Assembly (NCBI RefSeq): GCF_000026365.1
Contig: NC_012996.1
Location: forward strand, 1,364,001-1,428,000
Direction: 5' to 3'
Length of the DNA: 64,000 nucleotides
Origin: Zygosaccharomyces rouxii
Taxonomy: Eukaryota; Ascomycota; Saccharomycetes; Saccharomycetales; Saccharomycetaceae
Numbering within the stretch: the first letter of the stretch is position 1; each line of letters opens with the position of its first letter. Below the pieces are notes generated by a model. The model saw only the letters and a program-made list of their open reading frames with translations, was not told the DNA's origin and ran no database searches. A program made the position numbers and the translations under genes. Positions 20,701 through 30,730 of this stretch are shown piece after piece.

Positions 20701-21561
20701 CCAATTGGAATTGATCCCTGCGGAAAAATCGTTATTTTTGGACCTTGAACGACGATGAGTAGATGACGTAGGAACAAAATCATCGAATTCATTCTCCTTC
20801 TGATTTACAGGGGGAGCTGGGAATTTGAAGGAAGCTTGGTTAGAATTAGTACGACGATGTGCACTTTGAGATGGGAACTTAAAACTTGATTGAGTTCTAC
20901 CATAAATATCACCATCACCAGTATCATTGGTAGATGAACTTGAGACTAATGGTGAAGAAACATTATCAATTTTTACAGTCACACCGGGAGCACTGGAGCC
21001 ACTAACATCACCAGGTGCACCAACTTCACCATTTCTCTTTGCCTGTTCTTCAGCCGCGGCTTTCTTTGCTTCATTCAGACCTAGGGAATGTCTCCTTGCA
21101 TGTCCATATATGCTAGATTGTGAACTTGTTTTCTTATGGGTATTTCCTGCTGAACTTCCACCACCACTAGTGTTATCATAATATCCGGAATTGTTTCTAG
21201 AGTGAGATCTACTTCTGTATCCAGACCCACTTGAAGAACTATTACTGGGTCCACTACCTGGATTTCCATTGTAGTGTGGCTGAGGTGGCAAGAAAGTACC
21301 ATTACCTCCAGCACCACCACCGGTGTTGTTGGGTTGACCCAGCATTTGACCTGTCTGCTGAGCCAACTGATGTTGTTGGGCAAGCAATTGTTGTTGCTGT
21401 GCCTGCACCATCTCCAACTGCTTTTGTAGGGTGAACTGCTCAATCATTAAACTTGTCAATTCACTCTGAGACCTCCTGTGAGCTACATGAATATGCTTCG
21501 GGTTGTTCCTCCCACCAGTCGTAGGAACATATAAATTATTATCCTGATTCCTGTAAGACAT
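17740..21561 (-). CDS. SSD1: RNA-binding translational repressor Ssd1 (inactive RNase II family)
   Basis: The protein has 1273 residues, close to yeast Ssd1. The first 380 or so are low-complexity and Q/N/S/G-rich, with several basic-serine motifs (HRRSQS, HRRTNS, HRRSRS) of the kind phosphorylated by Cbk1. A cold-shock-type OB region (about 385-430, DADVYICGSKDRNRALEGD) and a large RNB domain (about 700-1050) follow. The aspartate cluster of active RNase II enzymes is not visible in the expected segment (LADRPALSDFAIHIKRG), in line with the known loss of nuclease activity. Ssd1 binds 5' UTRs of cell-wall mRNAs and acts with Cbk1. It is flanked by RRF1 and PUT2, an interleaving of chromosome IV and VIII genes. 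Confidence 0.97.
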   Translation of the reverse strand: MSYRNQDNNLYVPTTGGRNNPKHIHVAHRRSQSELTSLMIEQFTLQKQLEMVQAQQQQLLAQQHQLAQQTGQMLGQPNNTGGGAGGNGTFLPPQPHYNGNPGSGPSNSSSSGSGYRSRSHSRNNSGYYDNTSGGGSSAGNTHKKTSSQSSIYGHARRHSLGLNEAKKAAAEEQAKRNGEVGAPGDVSGSSAPGVTVKIDNVSSPLVSSSSTNDTGDGDIYGRTQSSFKFPSQSAHRRTNSNQASFKFPAPPVNQKENEFDDFVPTSSTHRRSRSKNNDFSAGINSNWRNQSQQPSPFHHRSSNSRDFGSNTSNSNNTFNGLEPPPSFQAGHKHRSSNTSIHSFNSSHNGNNPNARKSLFAPYLPQANIPDLIQEGRLVAGILRVNKKNRSDAWVSTEGVLDADVYICGSKDRNRALEGDLVAVELLVVDDVWDSKKEKEEKKRRKDASIQHDIIPLNSNDDYHNDASATASTTSNTVMASSTSAGGDETSVKSNTANSVESEEQSPTKPGVKRRGSLKQRPTQKKNDDVEVEGQSLLLVEEEEINDDFKPLYAGHVIAVLDRIPGQLFSGTLGLLRPSQQAHNDNNNNNNNNNNNNNNNNNNNKQAQSPKIVWFKPTDKKVPLIAIPTELAPKDFVENADKYADKLFVASIKRWPITSLHPFGVLVSELGEINDPNTEIDSILRDNNFLSNEYQDAKDPTLEKSVFQALPIPQEELATRKRFTEQVVALADRPALSDFAIHIKRGPDTIELGCHVVDATAHIEEGSSLDRRARKRSTAVFMPQKVVDLLPQALNKSLTLEAGKTSATLSVVYTLDARTLKLRSTWVGESVVLPSAIMSTEDITDTLESNEPGGYISLLEQLATAFYKERIRSPGARLLPTLPLFKSLDDEKVNVDLNILNRSIGAVVVDEIRTKLDNTVAEKIYTRLGGLAFLRRQVPPVHTKMASFKKRVQKLGYDLDITTPDSLIQSILEIENDDVRSGVEILLFKTMSRARYFIAGKVDPDQYGNYALNLPLYTHFSAPLRRYADHVVHRQLKSVIRGEQYLEDLDSLKITSEYCNFKKDCAGQAQEQAVHLLLCKTINDMGNPTGQLLTTATVLQVYESSFDVFIPEFGIEKRVHGDQLPLIKAEFDPGHRVLELHWQPGVDSATFVPADEKNPKSYRNSIKNKFRSAALEIATNEFDKVDNDESTVSEKLSKELNRLHLKVPQLRLPERSGRDALDSFVATTSIRVENDNYIQEIKELQQVPVLLRAEVGMALPCLSVRALNPFTRKE
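19753..19809 (-). repeat. Asn-coding hexanucleotide repeat in SSD1
   Basis: The plus strand reads GTTATT repeated about nine and a half times, encoding 19 consecutive Asn codons (alternating AAC and AAT) around residues 585-603 of Ssd1, inside the linker between OB and RNB regions. The pure period-6 repeat suggests length polymorphism by slippage. Confidence 0.9.
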
Positions 21562-22648
21562 GGCGTTGGGCGGTGTTCTCTATTGCTTGATTATTAGTAC
21601 AGAACCAGGTTGTTAAAGGAAGCACTGGTCCCAATTTGACGAACAGAGAATAGATTACGAGTTCTGCGAAGTAAATGAACCAAAATCCTCCGAAAAAAAG
21701 GCCTAGCACCGCTCGGTCCTTTTTTTTCTTCTTTTAGGTCTTCTGAACTACCTACCGGCTTGAGAGGAGAGGAGATTACAGATTAAAAAATTTTCTGAAT
21801 GCCTTATACCTCAAACGGCAGGATATTGAAAAGACGGCACCGGATTCGACGTGTAAGGAAGTAAAATACGTGTCGTGTACCTTTTACGTACGTGCCTCTT
21901 TTAATTCCTTCAAAGATAAATGGAACTTCTGAAAAAGAAAAAAAAATGAAAGCGTACGTTACTGTAATCGAAGTCCGTTACACCGCTGAGTCAGTCAGTG
22001 CTAATTGTTCTAAGTACAACTGGTGACTCGCTTTGGATGGAATAGTTTTAGTCACTTAAACCGGTCGAATTAAACCCTGTAAAGAAACCTGAACGGAACC
22101 TAAAACTAAAAAGTTTAGAAGGAAAGTGAAAAGTGGTACTTCAATAGTCTGGTATACTGTTCACTTAATGAGTGGCAGGAATGCTTTAGGTTATGAAATG
22201 GAGATGGATCGACTTATCCATCAAAAAACAGTCCTTTGTTTATTGAATATTGGATAACTTTCCAGTTGGCAATCCCCTTGTGTCTTGTATAGGCAGTATT
22301 ACTTGTAGTATGGATCAAAGGTCATCCCTTCATCACTTGGGGCGGAAAAAGGGTACCCCTTTTATACCTAGGAGTTCTGCCCCTTGCTCCGCCTCGGCGG
22401 CAAAAATCAAATAAAAATGCGATACGTTCTCTGTAATCGAAGTAATACTATCTTGGCATCATTACAAGATAAGAAGATACAAATGCTAGTTCAAGATATA
22501 GTTTGGATAATAGAGTTCTTAAACGTTTACGTTTGATAGGCCTTAGATATGGCCAACTTCGTTCGTACTATGAATATCCCTTAACTTAAAATAATAACAA
22601 TGATAATATATAAAGTTTGCACATTTCTGGTAGTGATCTAACTTAAGC
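21562..22648. other. Intergenic SSD1 / PUT2 (1.09 kb)
   Basis: This region holds the SSD1 promoter and the PUT2 3' end. A TGAGTCA Gcn4/AP-1-type site lies at 21987-21993. Far from SSD1 is a dense cluster: CCCCT (STRE core) at 22274-22278, 22356-22360 and 22380-22384, a GGGTACCC palindrome (22351-22358), TTTTATAC just after it, and TCGGCGGC (URS1-like) at 22394-22401. A 39-codon open frame starts at 22417 on the plus strand. No known RNA or protein is recognised. Confidence 0.5.
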
Positions 22649-24397
<1,749 letters not shown>

Positions 24398-24603
24398 TTA
24401 AGGTATTACTGTATCCTTTTCCACACAGATGTAGGTTAAAAAAACGATTATCCCCAAACAGAGGTTGAATATTAAGCCGTAGGTTTTAAATCAGTTAATC
24501 CGTAGTCCTTATATACCGATGGTTCCAGCACATTTAGCCTTGCCTAATCATATGGATAAAACTATTCACTTAATTATCTATCAGCATGGATCGCCAGTTG
24601 AGA

Positions 24604-24623
24604 TTCGGGAGTCCGATCCCGAA
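24604..24623 (-). promoter_or_regulatory. Put3 binding site (CGG-N10-CCG palindrome) upstream of PUT2
   Basis: TTCGGGA at 24604-24610 and TCCCGAA at 24617-24623 form a perfect 7-bp inverted repeat. CGG (24606-24608) and CCG (24619-24621) are exactly 10 bp apart, the geometry known for the Zn2Cys6 activator Put3, which activates PUT1 and PUT2 in the presence of proline. The site is about 220 bp upstream of the PUT2 ATG. The rest of the 24383-24832 intergenic region is AT-rich with no other feature seen. Confidence 0.8.
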
Positions 24624-24832
24624 CGCCGTTATGGAGATAGCCAACCGAGCGCCAGGTGAAATGTCAGTTCCACTGGAAAAAAAAACAAATAAACAAAAAA
24701 TAAATAAATAAATAATAATTATAATATTCAATTATAATAAAATTCCTTAAATCTATATCAAAATCCCTAGACCATTTTTTTTAAGTTTTCTCAAACGGCC
24801 ATATAATCCGTACTATGCATTCATGGTCACTT

Positions 24833-26224
24833 CTATGTATTATCACTGCGTAATGATAACTCTCTGTTTGCACGGTCCTCATCCTTCAAGAAAAGTTGAC
24901 GACGTTGTTGAAGGAGATATTGTTGATTAGCATCTCCGTAATAACTCTTGGCTCGCATGTAACCTAGTAGGAAATTTGAACTAAAGCACCAAATAGCTAA
25001 TCCCAACATAACAACAAGTAATGCCTTCCATCCAATTGGTTCAACAAATGAATTAATCACTTCACCAAATAGTCGTGCCCCCAGTGTCGTTCTTGCTCTA
25101 AAAAATAAATCGTTGTCTTTATTCATGCACCTTTCCCATTGTTCACACTGACCCTGTAGCGCTGGTTTATTACGCAAAGTACATTCGTTAATGGCATAAA
25201 GATTTTTACAGTTAATTGATTCATATTCTAACTCTAATCTTTTGTGATTCCAGGAGGAAGTTATATCAGTCTTCAAAGAGCGCACGAGCGATGTAACAAA
25301 TGAGAATAGGACCACGACTGTAATAAAATTAAGAAATAACTGCAGGTATGAGACAAAGGTATAAGAGTTTTTAGAAACCGGTTTACAGTTAGATGACCAG
25401 GGGACAGGAAGTTTATAAGGTTCATCGTACTCTGATTCCACAGGTCTTGACCAATCTTGTACAAATGGTCGGTATCCGTCCGTATTGGGGTAGTAGTGGT
25501 GGTGATTAATTGAAACCTGAATAGGTTGGCTTCTTGATCTCCACCTAAGTTCATCTTTCAAATCGGTAAAATCGATTCCTGTAACATTAGCATCAGAAGC
25601 CTTTCTATCCGTATTGAGAACTTCTTTTGGGGCAGGTTTAGACGCTTGTGCTGGTGATTCAATTGGTATACCATCAATTTTGGCTGCTGCAGCTACACCT
25701 AATGAAGTTGGAGATAGCAATGCTCTTATCACTGCTCCTCTATGTACACTCTCTTCATCTTCTTTTGAATCTGACTCATCCAATTCACTAACTTCTTCCT
25801 TCATCACATCATCATGGTTTTTGGCAGTATTATTATCCTGTGATGATTTCTCTTTGCTTACCTGTTTAGTTGGCGATGGTGTTGGTGATGCTTCTTGAAC
25901 GTCCCGTTGCATATCTCCCTCTTCCAAAATATCTTGGCTTCTTTGCACTATTCTAGTATCAACACCTTCCCCTTCACCTTCAGCGTTTGCTTCCTCATCT
26001 ATCAGTTCATCTACGTCCATTTTATCACCTAGTGGATCTAATTGCATAGCATGCCTTAGTGGTGAAGGACACACGGGAGAATGTGGCATATATTTGGTAA
26101 AAACCTGGGGTGACATTCTGCCAATTTCATCAGATATGCTAAGATTAGATAGTCGTACTAAATCTTCCTCTCTTATAGTCCTGTCCAGTTCATCATCAAT
26201 ACTTAATTTGCCGAACTTGTCCAT
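24833..26224 (-). CDS. BRL1: Nuclear envelope protein Brl1 (Brr6/Brl1 family)
   Basis: The protein has 463 residues. The N-terminal 270 or so are acidic and Ser/Glu-rich and look disordered. Two membrane segments follow (about 300-318, LFLNFITVVVLFSFV, and about 401-420, LLVVMLGLAIWCFSS). They flank a lumenal loop with four cysteines (CKNLYAINEC and CEQWERCM), the signature of the Brr6/Brl1 family. Brl1 is an essential nuclear envelope/ER protein that promotes membrane fusion during nuclear pore assembly and affects lipid homeostasis. It is transcribed in tandem with PUT2, as in S. cerevisiae (YHR036W/YHR037W). Confidence 0.93.
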   Translation of the reverse strand: MDKFGKLSIDDELDRTIREEDLVRLSNLSISDEIGRMSPQVFTKYMPHSPVCPSPLRHAMQLDPLGDKMDVDELIDEEANAEGEGEGVDTRIVQRSQDILEEGDMQRDVQEASPTPSPTKQVSKEKSSQDNNTAKNHDDVMKEEVSELDESDSKEDEESVHRGAVIRALLSPTSLGVAAAAKIDGIPIESPAQASKPAPKEVLNTDRKASDANVTGIDFTDLKDELRWRSRSQPIQVSINHHHYYPNTDGYRPFVQDWSRPVESEYDEPYKLPVPWSSNCKPVSKNSYTFVSYLQLFLNFITVVVLFSFVTSLVRSLKTDITSSWNHKRLELEYESINCKNLYAINECTLRNKPALQGQCEQWERCMNKDNDLFFRARTTLGARLFGEVINSFVEPIGWKALLVVMLGLAIWCFSSNFLLGYMRAKSYYGDANQQYLLQQRRQLFLKDEDRANRELSLRSDNT

Positions 26225-26599
26225 CCTCTACCAAGTCAAACTAACAAAAGGATAAAATTAACGTTGATTTCTCAAGTATGTATAAGATCCTTTAGTCTTT
26301 TTTAAGCCATTAAGTTGTATGACTGAGAAACTACGTAGTGTTTTGTTTGTTTAGCCTTTCGATAGGTTTGGTGTTTCTTGTATTCTTTTTTTGACGTGGT
26401 CTTTATATTTCGATGTCGATGAGCACCGATAAAGCCTTTTAATCGCAAGGTGTCAATTAGTCGAAATGATGATGAACAAGATAAAAAAAACAAAAAAAAA
26501 AACAACAAAAAAGTAAAAAAAAAACGGTTTTGAAATTGTAGTGATTTATTTATATGAGTTTGCCCTCAAAAATAATATTTAAATATTCAAATCTTGTCC
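26225..26599. other. Intergenic BRL1 / DPL1 (375 bp)
   Basis: This region holds the BRL1 promoter and the DPL1 3' end. A-rich runs lie at about 26481-26523. An open frame of 68 codons on the minus strand (26302-26508) is low in complexity and lysine-rich and is not considered a gene. Confidence 0.4.
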
Positions 26600-28312
26600 T
26601 TAGGCAGAGCTTGGTTTCAGCTTATATAAGGTATCCAAATACCCTGCGACAACTTTATCTGCCACACCAGTGGTTTTAATACTACTGGCAACACCATAAA
26701 GGGCACTAGTACCATCGTTAGCTGGTTTTTGGTTAGGGTTTTTCTTCATTTCGTTGACCATAGTCTTCAAATCAGAAACCAGCTTATCAATAGAACTTAC
26801 TGATAACTTGGTAACTGCAATGTGAAGTGCAGGTGGTTTTTGTAATGCACTCAAGTGCCATCCCATTTTAGATAATTTATCACCTAGCTCATAAACGTTC
26901 AATTGATCAGACTTGAAGGATACAACGCAACAAAGTGGGTCACCAATGATCTGCAATTCTGGTAATTCTTTTGCAATGCTGCTTTTCAATTTCCTGGCTG
27001 CAGTAATAATTTCTCTGGATGAATCCGTGTAACCCTTTTTACCGAAATGAACCATTGTTGCCCAACATCCGACAACAAGAGCACCGGGTCTAGATCCAGC
27101 CAAGGTGGGGGAACCATACACACCACCAATCCAATCGGTAGACACATAGTACTGAGAGGCTCTCAAAGCTTGATTACGGTACATAACCACTGAAGAACCC
27201 TTTGGTGCAAAACCATATTTGTGTGTATCACAAGAGATAGACGTAACACCAGGCACACGGAAATCAAATGGAGGAATGTCATTAAATCCAGCTCTTTCCA
27301 TGAATGCAATCGCGAACGAACCAAGACAACAGTCGATGTGAAGCGGTATGTGATACTTTTGACCTAATTTACCTAACCCTCCGATGTCATCGACGATACC
27401 GTGTGGATAGTTGGGGGCGGATCCCACAAGTAAGACCGTGTTTTTGTTGATCAGTCTCTTGACCTGATTTAAATCCACCTTGTAAGTAACTGGGTCCAAT
27501 TCTGCCTTACGAACCTTCATACCGAAATAGTAGGCGGCCTTGTGGAATCCAGCATGTGCCGTCACTGGTACGATGATTTCTGGTTCTGTAATACCATGTT
27601 GTTGGTAACCGTAAGTCTTAGCACTCAAACAAGCAAGCAAAATCGATTCAGTACCACCAGAACTGGTAGTACCACAACCTGTATCCTTAGGGGCATGGAA
27701 CACGTCTAACACCATGGATACCACCTCGGCTTCCATCTTACGCACAGCAGGAAAAACGTTTGGATGCAGTTGATTAGCAACACAGTATTTCTCAAAGGCC
27801 AAGGATTGTAAATGGATCAACTGTTGACCACCATGGTACACAGCACCTGAAAGTTTACCGTCTTCCCATTTTGTTGTACGCAGTAATTCTTGTAATTTGT
27901 CCAATTCTTCCAAAGTAGTCTCTTCAGACAATCCTTCATCAGGTAAAGTTCCATAATCTTCGATTGCCTCATTGCGAATAAGTAGATCCCTTTCAATAAC
28001 ATTAATACCCTTACCAACTTCTCTATTTACTGTAGGTCTGAGAATTGGTGAGTTAAGCAAAGTTCTGAACACAGCAGTTGCAATACTGTGGTAAACATTT
28101 TTCAGAGTCCTCAAAAACCCAAATGCTTTCAGATGGTAACATACTCGACTAGAAACTTTGTAGATTAAAGTAATAAACAAGTAATCCTTGATCAGACTAC
28201 TCCACGAACTTGTTTCAACGTAAAGAGCAGCATACTGGTAACCATTGAGCACCAGCTGTAGCAGGTCTAAGCCTTTCAGCTCCTCTACAATTCTAGCTAT
28301 CTTGGATTCCAT
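26600..28312 (-). CDS. DPL1: Dihydrosphingosine-1-phosphate lyase Dpl1
   Basis: The protein has 570 residues with an N-terminal membrane-spanning region (about 40-70) and a group II PLP decarboxylase fold. The PLP lysine is K365 in SCDTHKYGFAPKG, and the preceding HIDCCLGSF and TSSGGTESI motifs are typical. It cleaves phosphorylated long-chain bases to ethanolamine phosphate and a fatty aldehyde at the ER, the exit step of sphingolipid metabolism. It lies in tandem with HDA2 and SSD1-side genes, as in S. cerevisiae (YDR293C-YDR295C). SUR2, another long-chain-base enzyme, is 6 kb away in the same block. Confidence 0.97.
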   Translation of the reverse strand: MESKIARIVEELKGLDLLQLVLNGYQYAALYVETSSWSSLIKDYLFITLIYKVSSRVCYHLKAFGFLRTLKNVYHSIATAVFRTLLNSPILRPTVNREVGKGINVIERDLLIRNEAIEDYGTLPDEGLSEETTLEELDKLQELLRTTKWEDGKLSGAVYHGGQQLIHLQSLAFEKYCVANQLHPNVFPAVRKMEAEVVSMVLDVFHAPKDTGCGTTSSGGTESILLACLSAKTYGYQQHGITEPEIIVPVTAHAGFHKAAYYFGMKVRKAELDPVTYKVDLNQVKRLINKNTVLLVGSAPNYPHGIVDDIGGLGKLGQKYHIPLHIDCCLGSFAIAFMERAGFNDIPPFDFRVPGVTSISCDTHKYGFAPKGSSVVMYRNQALRASQYYVSTDWIGGVYGSPTLAGSRPGALVVGCWATMVHFGKKGYTDSSREIITAARKLKSSIAKELPELQIIGDPLCCVVSFKSDQLNVYELGDKLSKMGWHLSALQKPPALHIAVTKLSVSSIDKLVSDLKTMVNEMKKNPNQKPANDGTSALYGVASSIKTTGVADKVVAGYLDTLYKLKPSSA

Positions 28313-28602
28313 TAGCAGCAGTTAGAGTCTTGGAAAAAGATTCTCTGGATTGCTTTTATTGGCCGCGTCTCTTTTATAGTAACGCGGTGTTCAATTCACT
28401 CCTGCCAAAGTAAATTTTCATGGAAAAAAAAAAGGAATGGATGGTTGGACGGTGAGCCGTAAATCTACCCTGAGAAAGAGACAAAGAACTGCACCTAACA
28501 ATCGTGGAGATAGAACAAATCGAGCCATTGACAAACAAGATTTTACAACAGTTGTTGATGTCATAAACTTCTTTCTTTTTATGTTACATACTACTCTTAA
28601 TT

Positions 28603-30501
28603 CTACGTGTAAGCTGGTGTATTTGACCTTGTAGAGCGATACCTGGCGTTGGATCTACCATTCTGACCGTGAGTGCCGTTGGACAAGGAATCATCGCTTG
28701 AAGAAGGCTTTAAACCGTAGTAAGAAGCCATTTTCGTCACGTATGATTTGAGAAATTTGGAACGGGACTTCAAGGATGCCAAATCGTTCTTCAGTTTTTG
28801 TTCCTGCGATAATAGTGTTTTAGTTTGTATCTGTAGACCTGGTCCCTCCAAATCTTTGTGCAACTGGTCCACTTCATCTTTGAGCACCTTAGTACGTTGA
28901 GATTGTTCCGCGGCCTCTGAGGATTTTTGTTGGTATTGAGATCTCAATGAATCATTGTGTTGGTTCCTTTGCAAATTCTGTTCTGAAAGGGATCCTAACA
29001 GAGTTTTAAGAGTACTGATCTTTTCAGTATACTGTTGGAGCTCTGGATCGACATCTGCTAACAAAGTTATTCTTTTCGCCTCCTCTAGAGCGCCATCCAA
29101 TGCCTTGATCTTGTCATCTAATTTAGAGGCTTCGCTTTTACATCTTTCTAATCGTTTCTCAGAGTCTATAATCGATTTCTCACCATCTTGGAATTTTTTG
29201 AAAACGTTGCCTGCTTCCACTCTCGTTTCGTCCAAATAGTCTTGTCTTTCCGTTTCATAATGACGTTTCCTCGTTAGAATTTCGTCACCATGTCGGCATT
29301 CGTTCTGAACTTTAAGTAGTCGATCTAACGTCCTTTTATTCAATTCTGATTGGTAGGATTTCATATCGAATACATCCTCATTCATAGTCAATTGGTTATC
29401 GCTGAAATCTAGCCTTGTCATAATTAGCTCAAAAGGTGGTACATCTGTGGAGACTTGAGAGAGTGGAATTTCTGATAATGATGGGATGGTATTTTCACCT
29501 CGAAGTAGCATATCTACCACTTGCTTATAGTCTACCGATGGTAAGTTGTTGTATGTTGTATGTCTGGTTGAAAGGAAATGTTTAATGGCGGCTTTCGAAT
29601 GTTGATAATTGTCAGTACCTTCTGTTGGTGGATTTTCTAGCAAGAAATGATCGGGTGAATCCTTAACTAAAAGTTTCACCAACGGCAATCTTTTTTGTCC
29701 TTTTTTCCTTATATTATCTAACGCCGGCAAAAATGGGTCTATCGAGGGATCAAAACTGATGATATAGTCCACATTATAACCTCTCATAAGTTCAGGGTTG
29801 TTAGTTAAATGTGTAGTTGTGGTTAAAAATAACCAATCCTCATCGATTGCCTGCACAGATTTCATCTTGTGCTTCAATGAATAATCATAGTCGTCGCGAT
29901 GATACCCAGTATACCTGTTCGAACCAGATTCGTTGCTCGGCGTACCGTCTTTGGAATTACTTGCATCTACAGGAGAACATGATCGTTCTAGTGGGAAAAC
30001 ATGCTTTTCATCGTACAAAGAAGCTCCTGATAACCTTTTAATTCTGACTCTTTTACCCAAGACTAAACCTTCTAAAATGTCCAATTCTCTCACATTATGT
30101 GATATAATGCAAATTTTCAAAGCATCAGGAAATGTTTGCCTATCACGTTGGATGAATCGAGATAATAACTCTTGCAATTTTTGAAATTTATCACTAGTCG
30201 TAACTAAATTTTCTGTAGGTACCATTCGAAGAAACTGTCTTGGCATGTAGTGTTCGACAAGTAGACATGGATGATTAGCAACAACTCTTATGCCCTTGTC
30301 AAGCATATGAGTCATCTGCTTTGAAGATATTTGGGGATATTCCGCTACAGCATCCTTATCATCGATATTATTCGAAGAGTCGAGCTCTTTTTGGAAGGAT
30401 CTAGCATGTAACGAGACTAAAATTTCTGTCAAATCTCTCTGGAACGGTGTCAACCCCACGGGAAGGTAAAATACGTGCGAATTCCTTGCGTTACGATTCA
30501 T
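28603..30501 (-). CDS. HDA2: Hda1 histone deacetylase complex subunit Hda2
   Basis: The protein has 632 residues. The N-terminal half is the DNA-binding helicase-like fold of Hda2/Hda3: VFYLPVGLTPFQRDLTEIL, DKGIRVVANHPCLLVEHYMPRQ, and YTGYHRDDYDYSLK. The C-terminal half (about 400-590) is a long coiled coil, and the tail RSTRSNTPAYT is nearly that of the yeast protein. With Hda3 it forms a heterodimer that anchors the Hda1 class II deacetylase to nucleosomes. Synteny with DPL1 and MHR1 agrees with S. cerevisiae YDR295C. Confidence 0.95.
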   Translation of the reverse strand: MNRNARNSHVFYLPVGLTPFQRDLTEILVSLHARSFQKELDSSNNIDDKDAVAEYPQISSKQMTHMLDKGIRVVANHPCLLVEHYMPRQFLRMVPTENLVTTSDKFQKLQELLSRFIQRDRQTFPDALKICIISHNVRELDILEGLVLGKRVRIKRLSGASLYDEKHVFPLERSCSPVDASNSKDGTPSNESGSNRYTGYHRDDYDYSLKHKMKSVQAIDEDWLFLTTTTHLTNNPELMRGYNVDYIISFDPSIDPFLPALDNIRKKGQKRLPLVKLLVKDSPDHFLLENPPTEGTDNYQHSKAAIKHFLSTRHTTYNNLPSVDYKQVVDMLLRGENTIPSLSEIPLSQVSTDVPPFELIMTRLDFSDNQLTMNEDVFDMKSYQSELNKRTLDRLLKVQNECRHGDEILTRKRHYETERQDYLDETRVEAGNVFKKFQDGEKSIIDSEKRLERCKSEASKLDDKIKALDGALEEAKRITLLADVDPELQQYTEKISTLKTLLGSLSEQNLQRNQHNDSLRSQYQQKSSEAAEQSQRTKVLKDEVDQLHKDLEGPGLQIQTKTLLSQEQKLKNDLASLKSRSKFLKSYVTKMASYYGLKPSSSDDSLSNGTHGQNGRSNARYRSTRSNTPAYT

Positions 30502-30730
30502 TGATAGCAGCTAGCGGAGATTTACCAACCTCCCAATTCGATCTATGCTTCGAACAATCCGGACTTCATGCCAGTTTGATTAAATTAATGATCTTTTTTT
30601 TTCTTCAATATTGGGTCAGTTTCGGAGTCTTAAGTCGACAGAAAAAGTTCATATAGTCTCAAAAAAATTAAACATCATAATTAAAAATAACATTAATACA
30701 AAATACAATCAGTATCTAATCTATCCCCAT

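Noticed and set aside
24585..24660. tRNA-like text (A-box-like GGCGCTCGGTTGGC on the minus strand and a GGGA...TCCC hairpin)
   Set aside because: No cloverleaf can be drawn, the B box is wrong, and the hairpin is fully explained as a Put3 palindrome.
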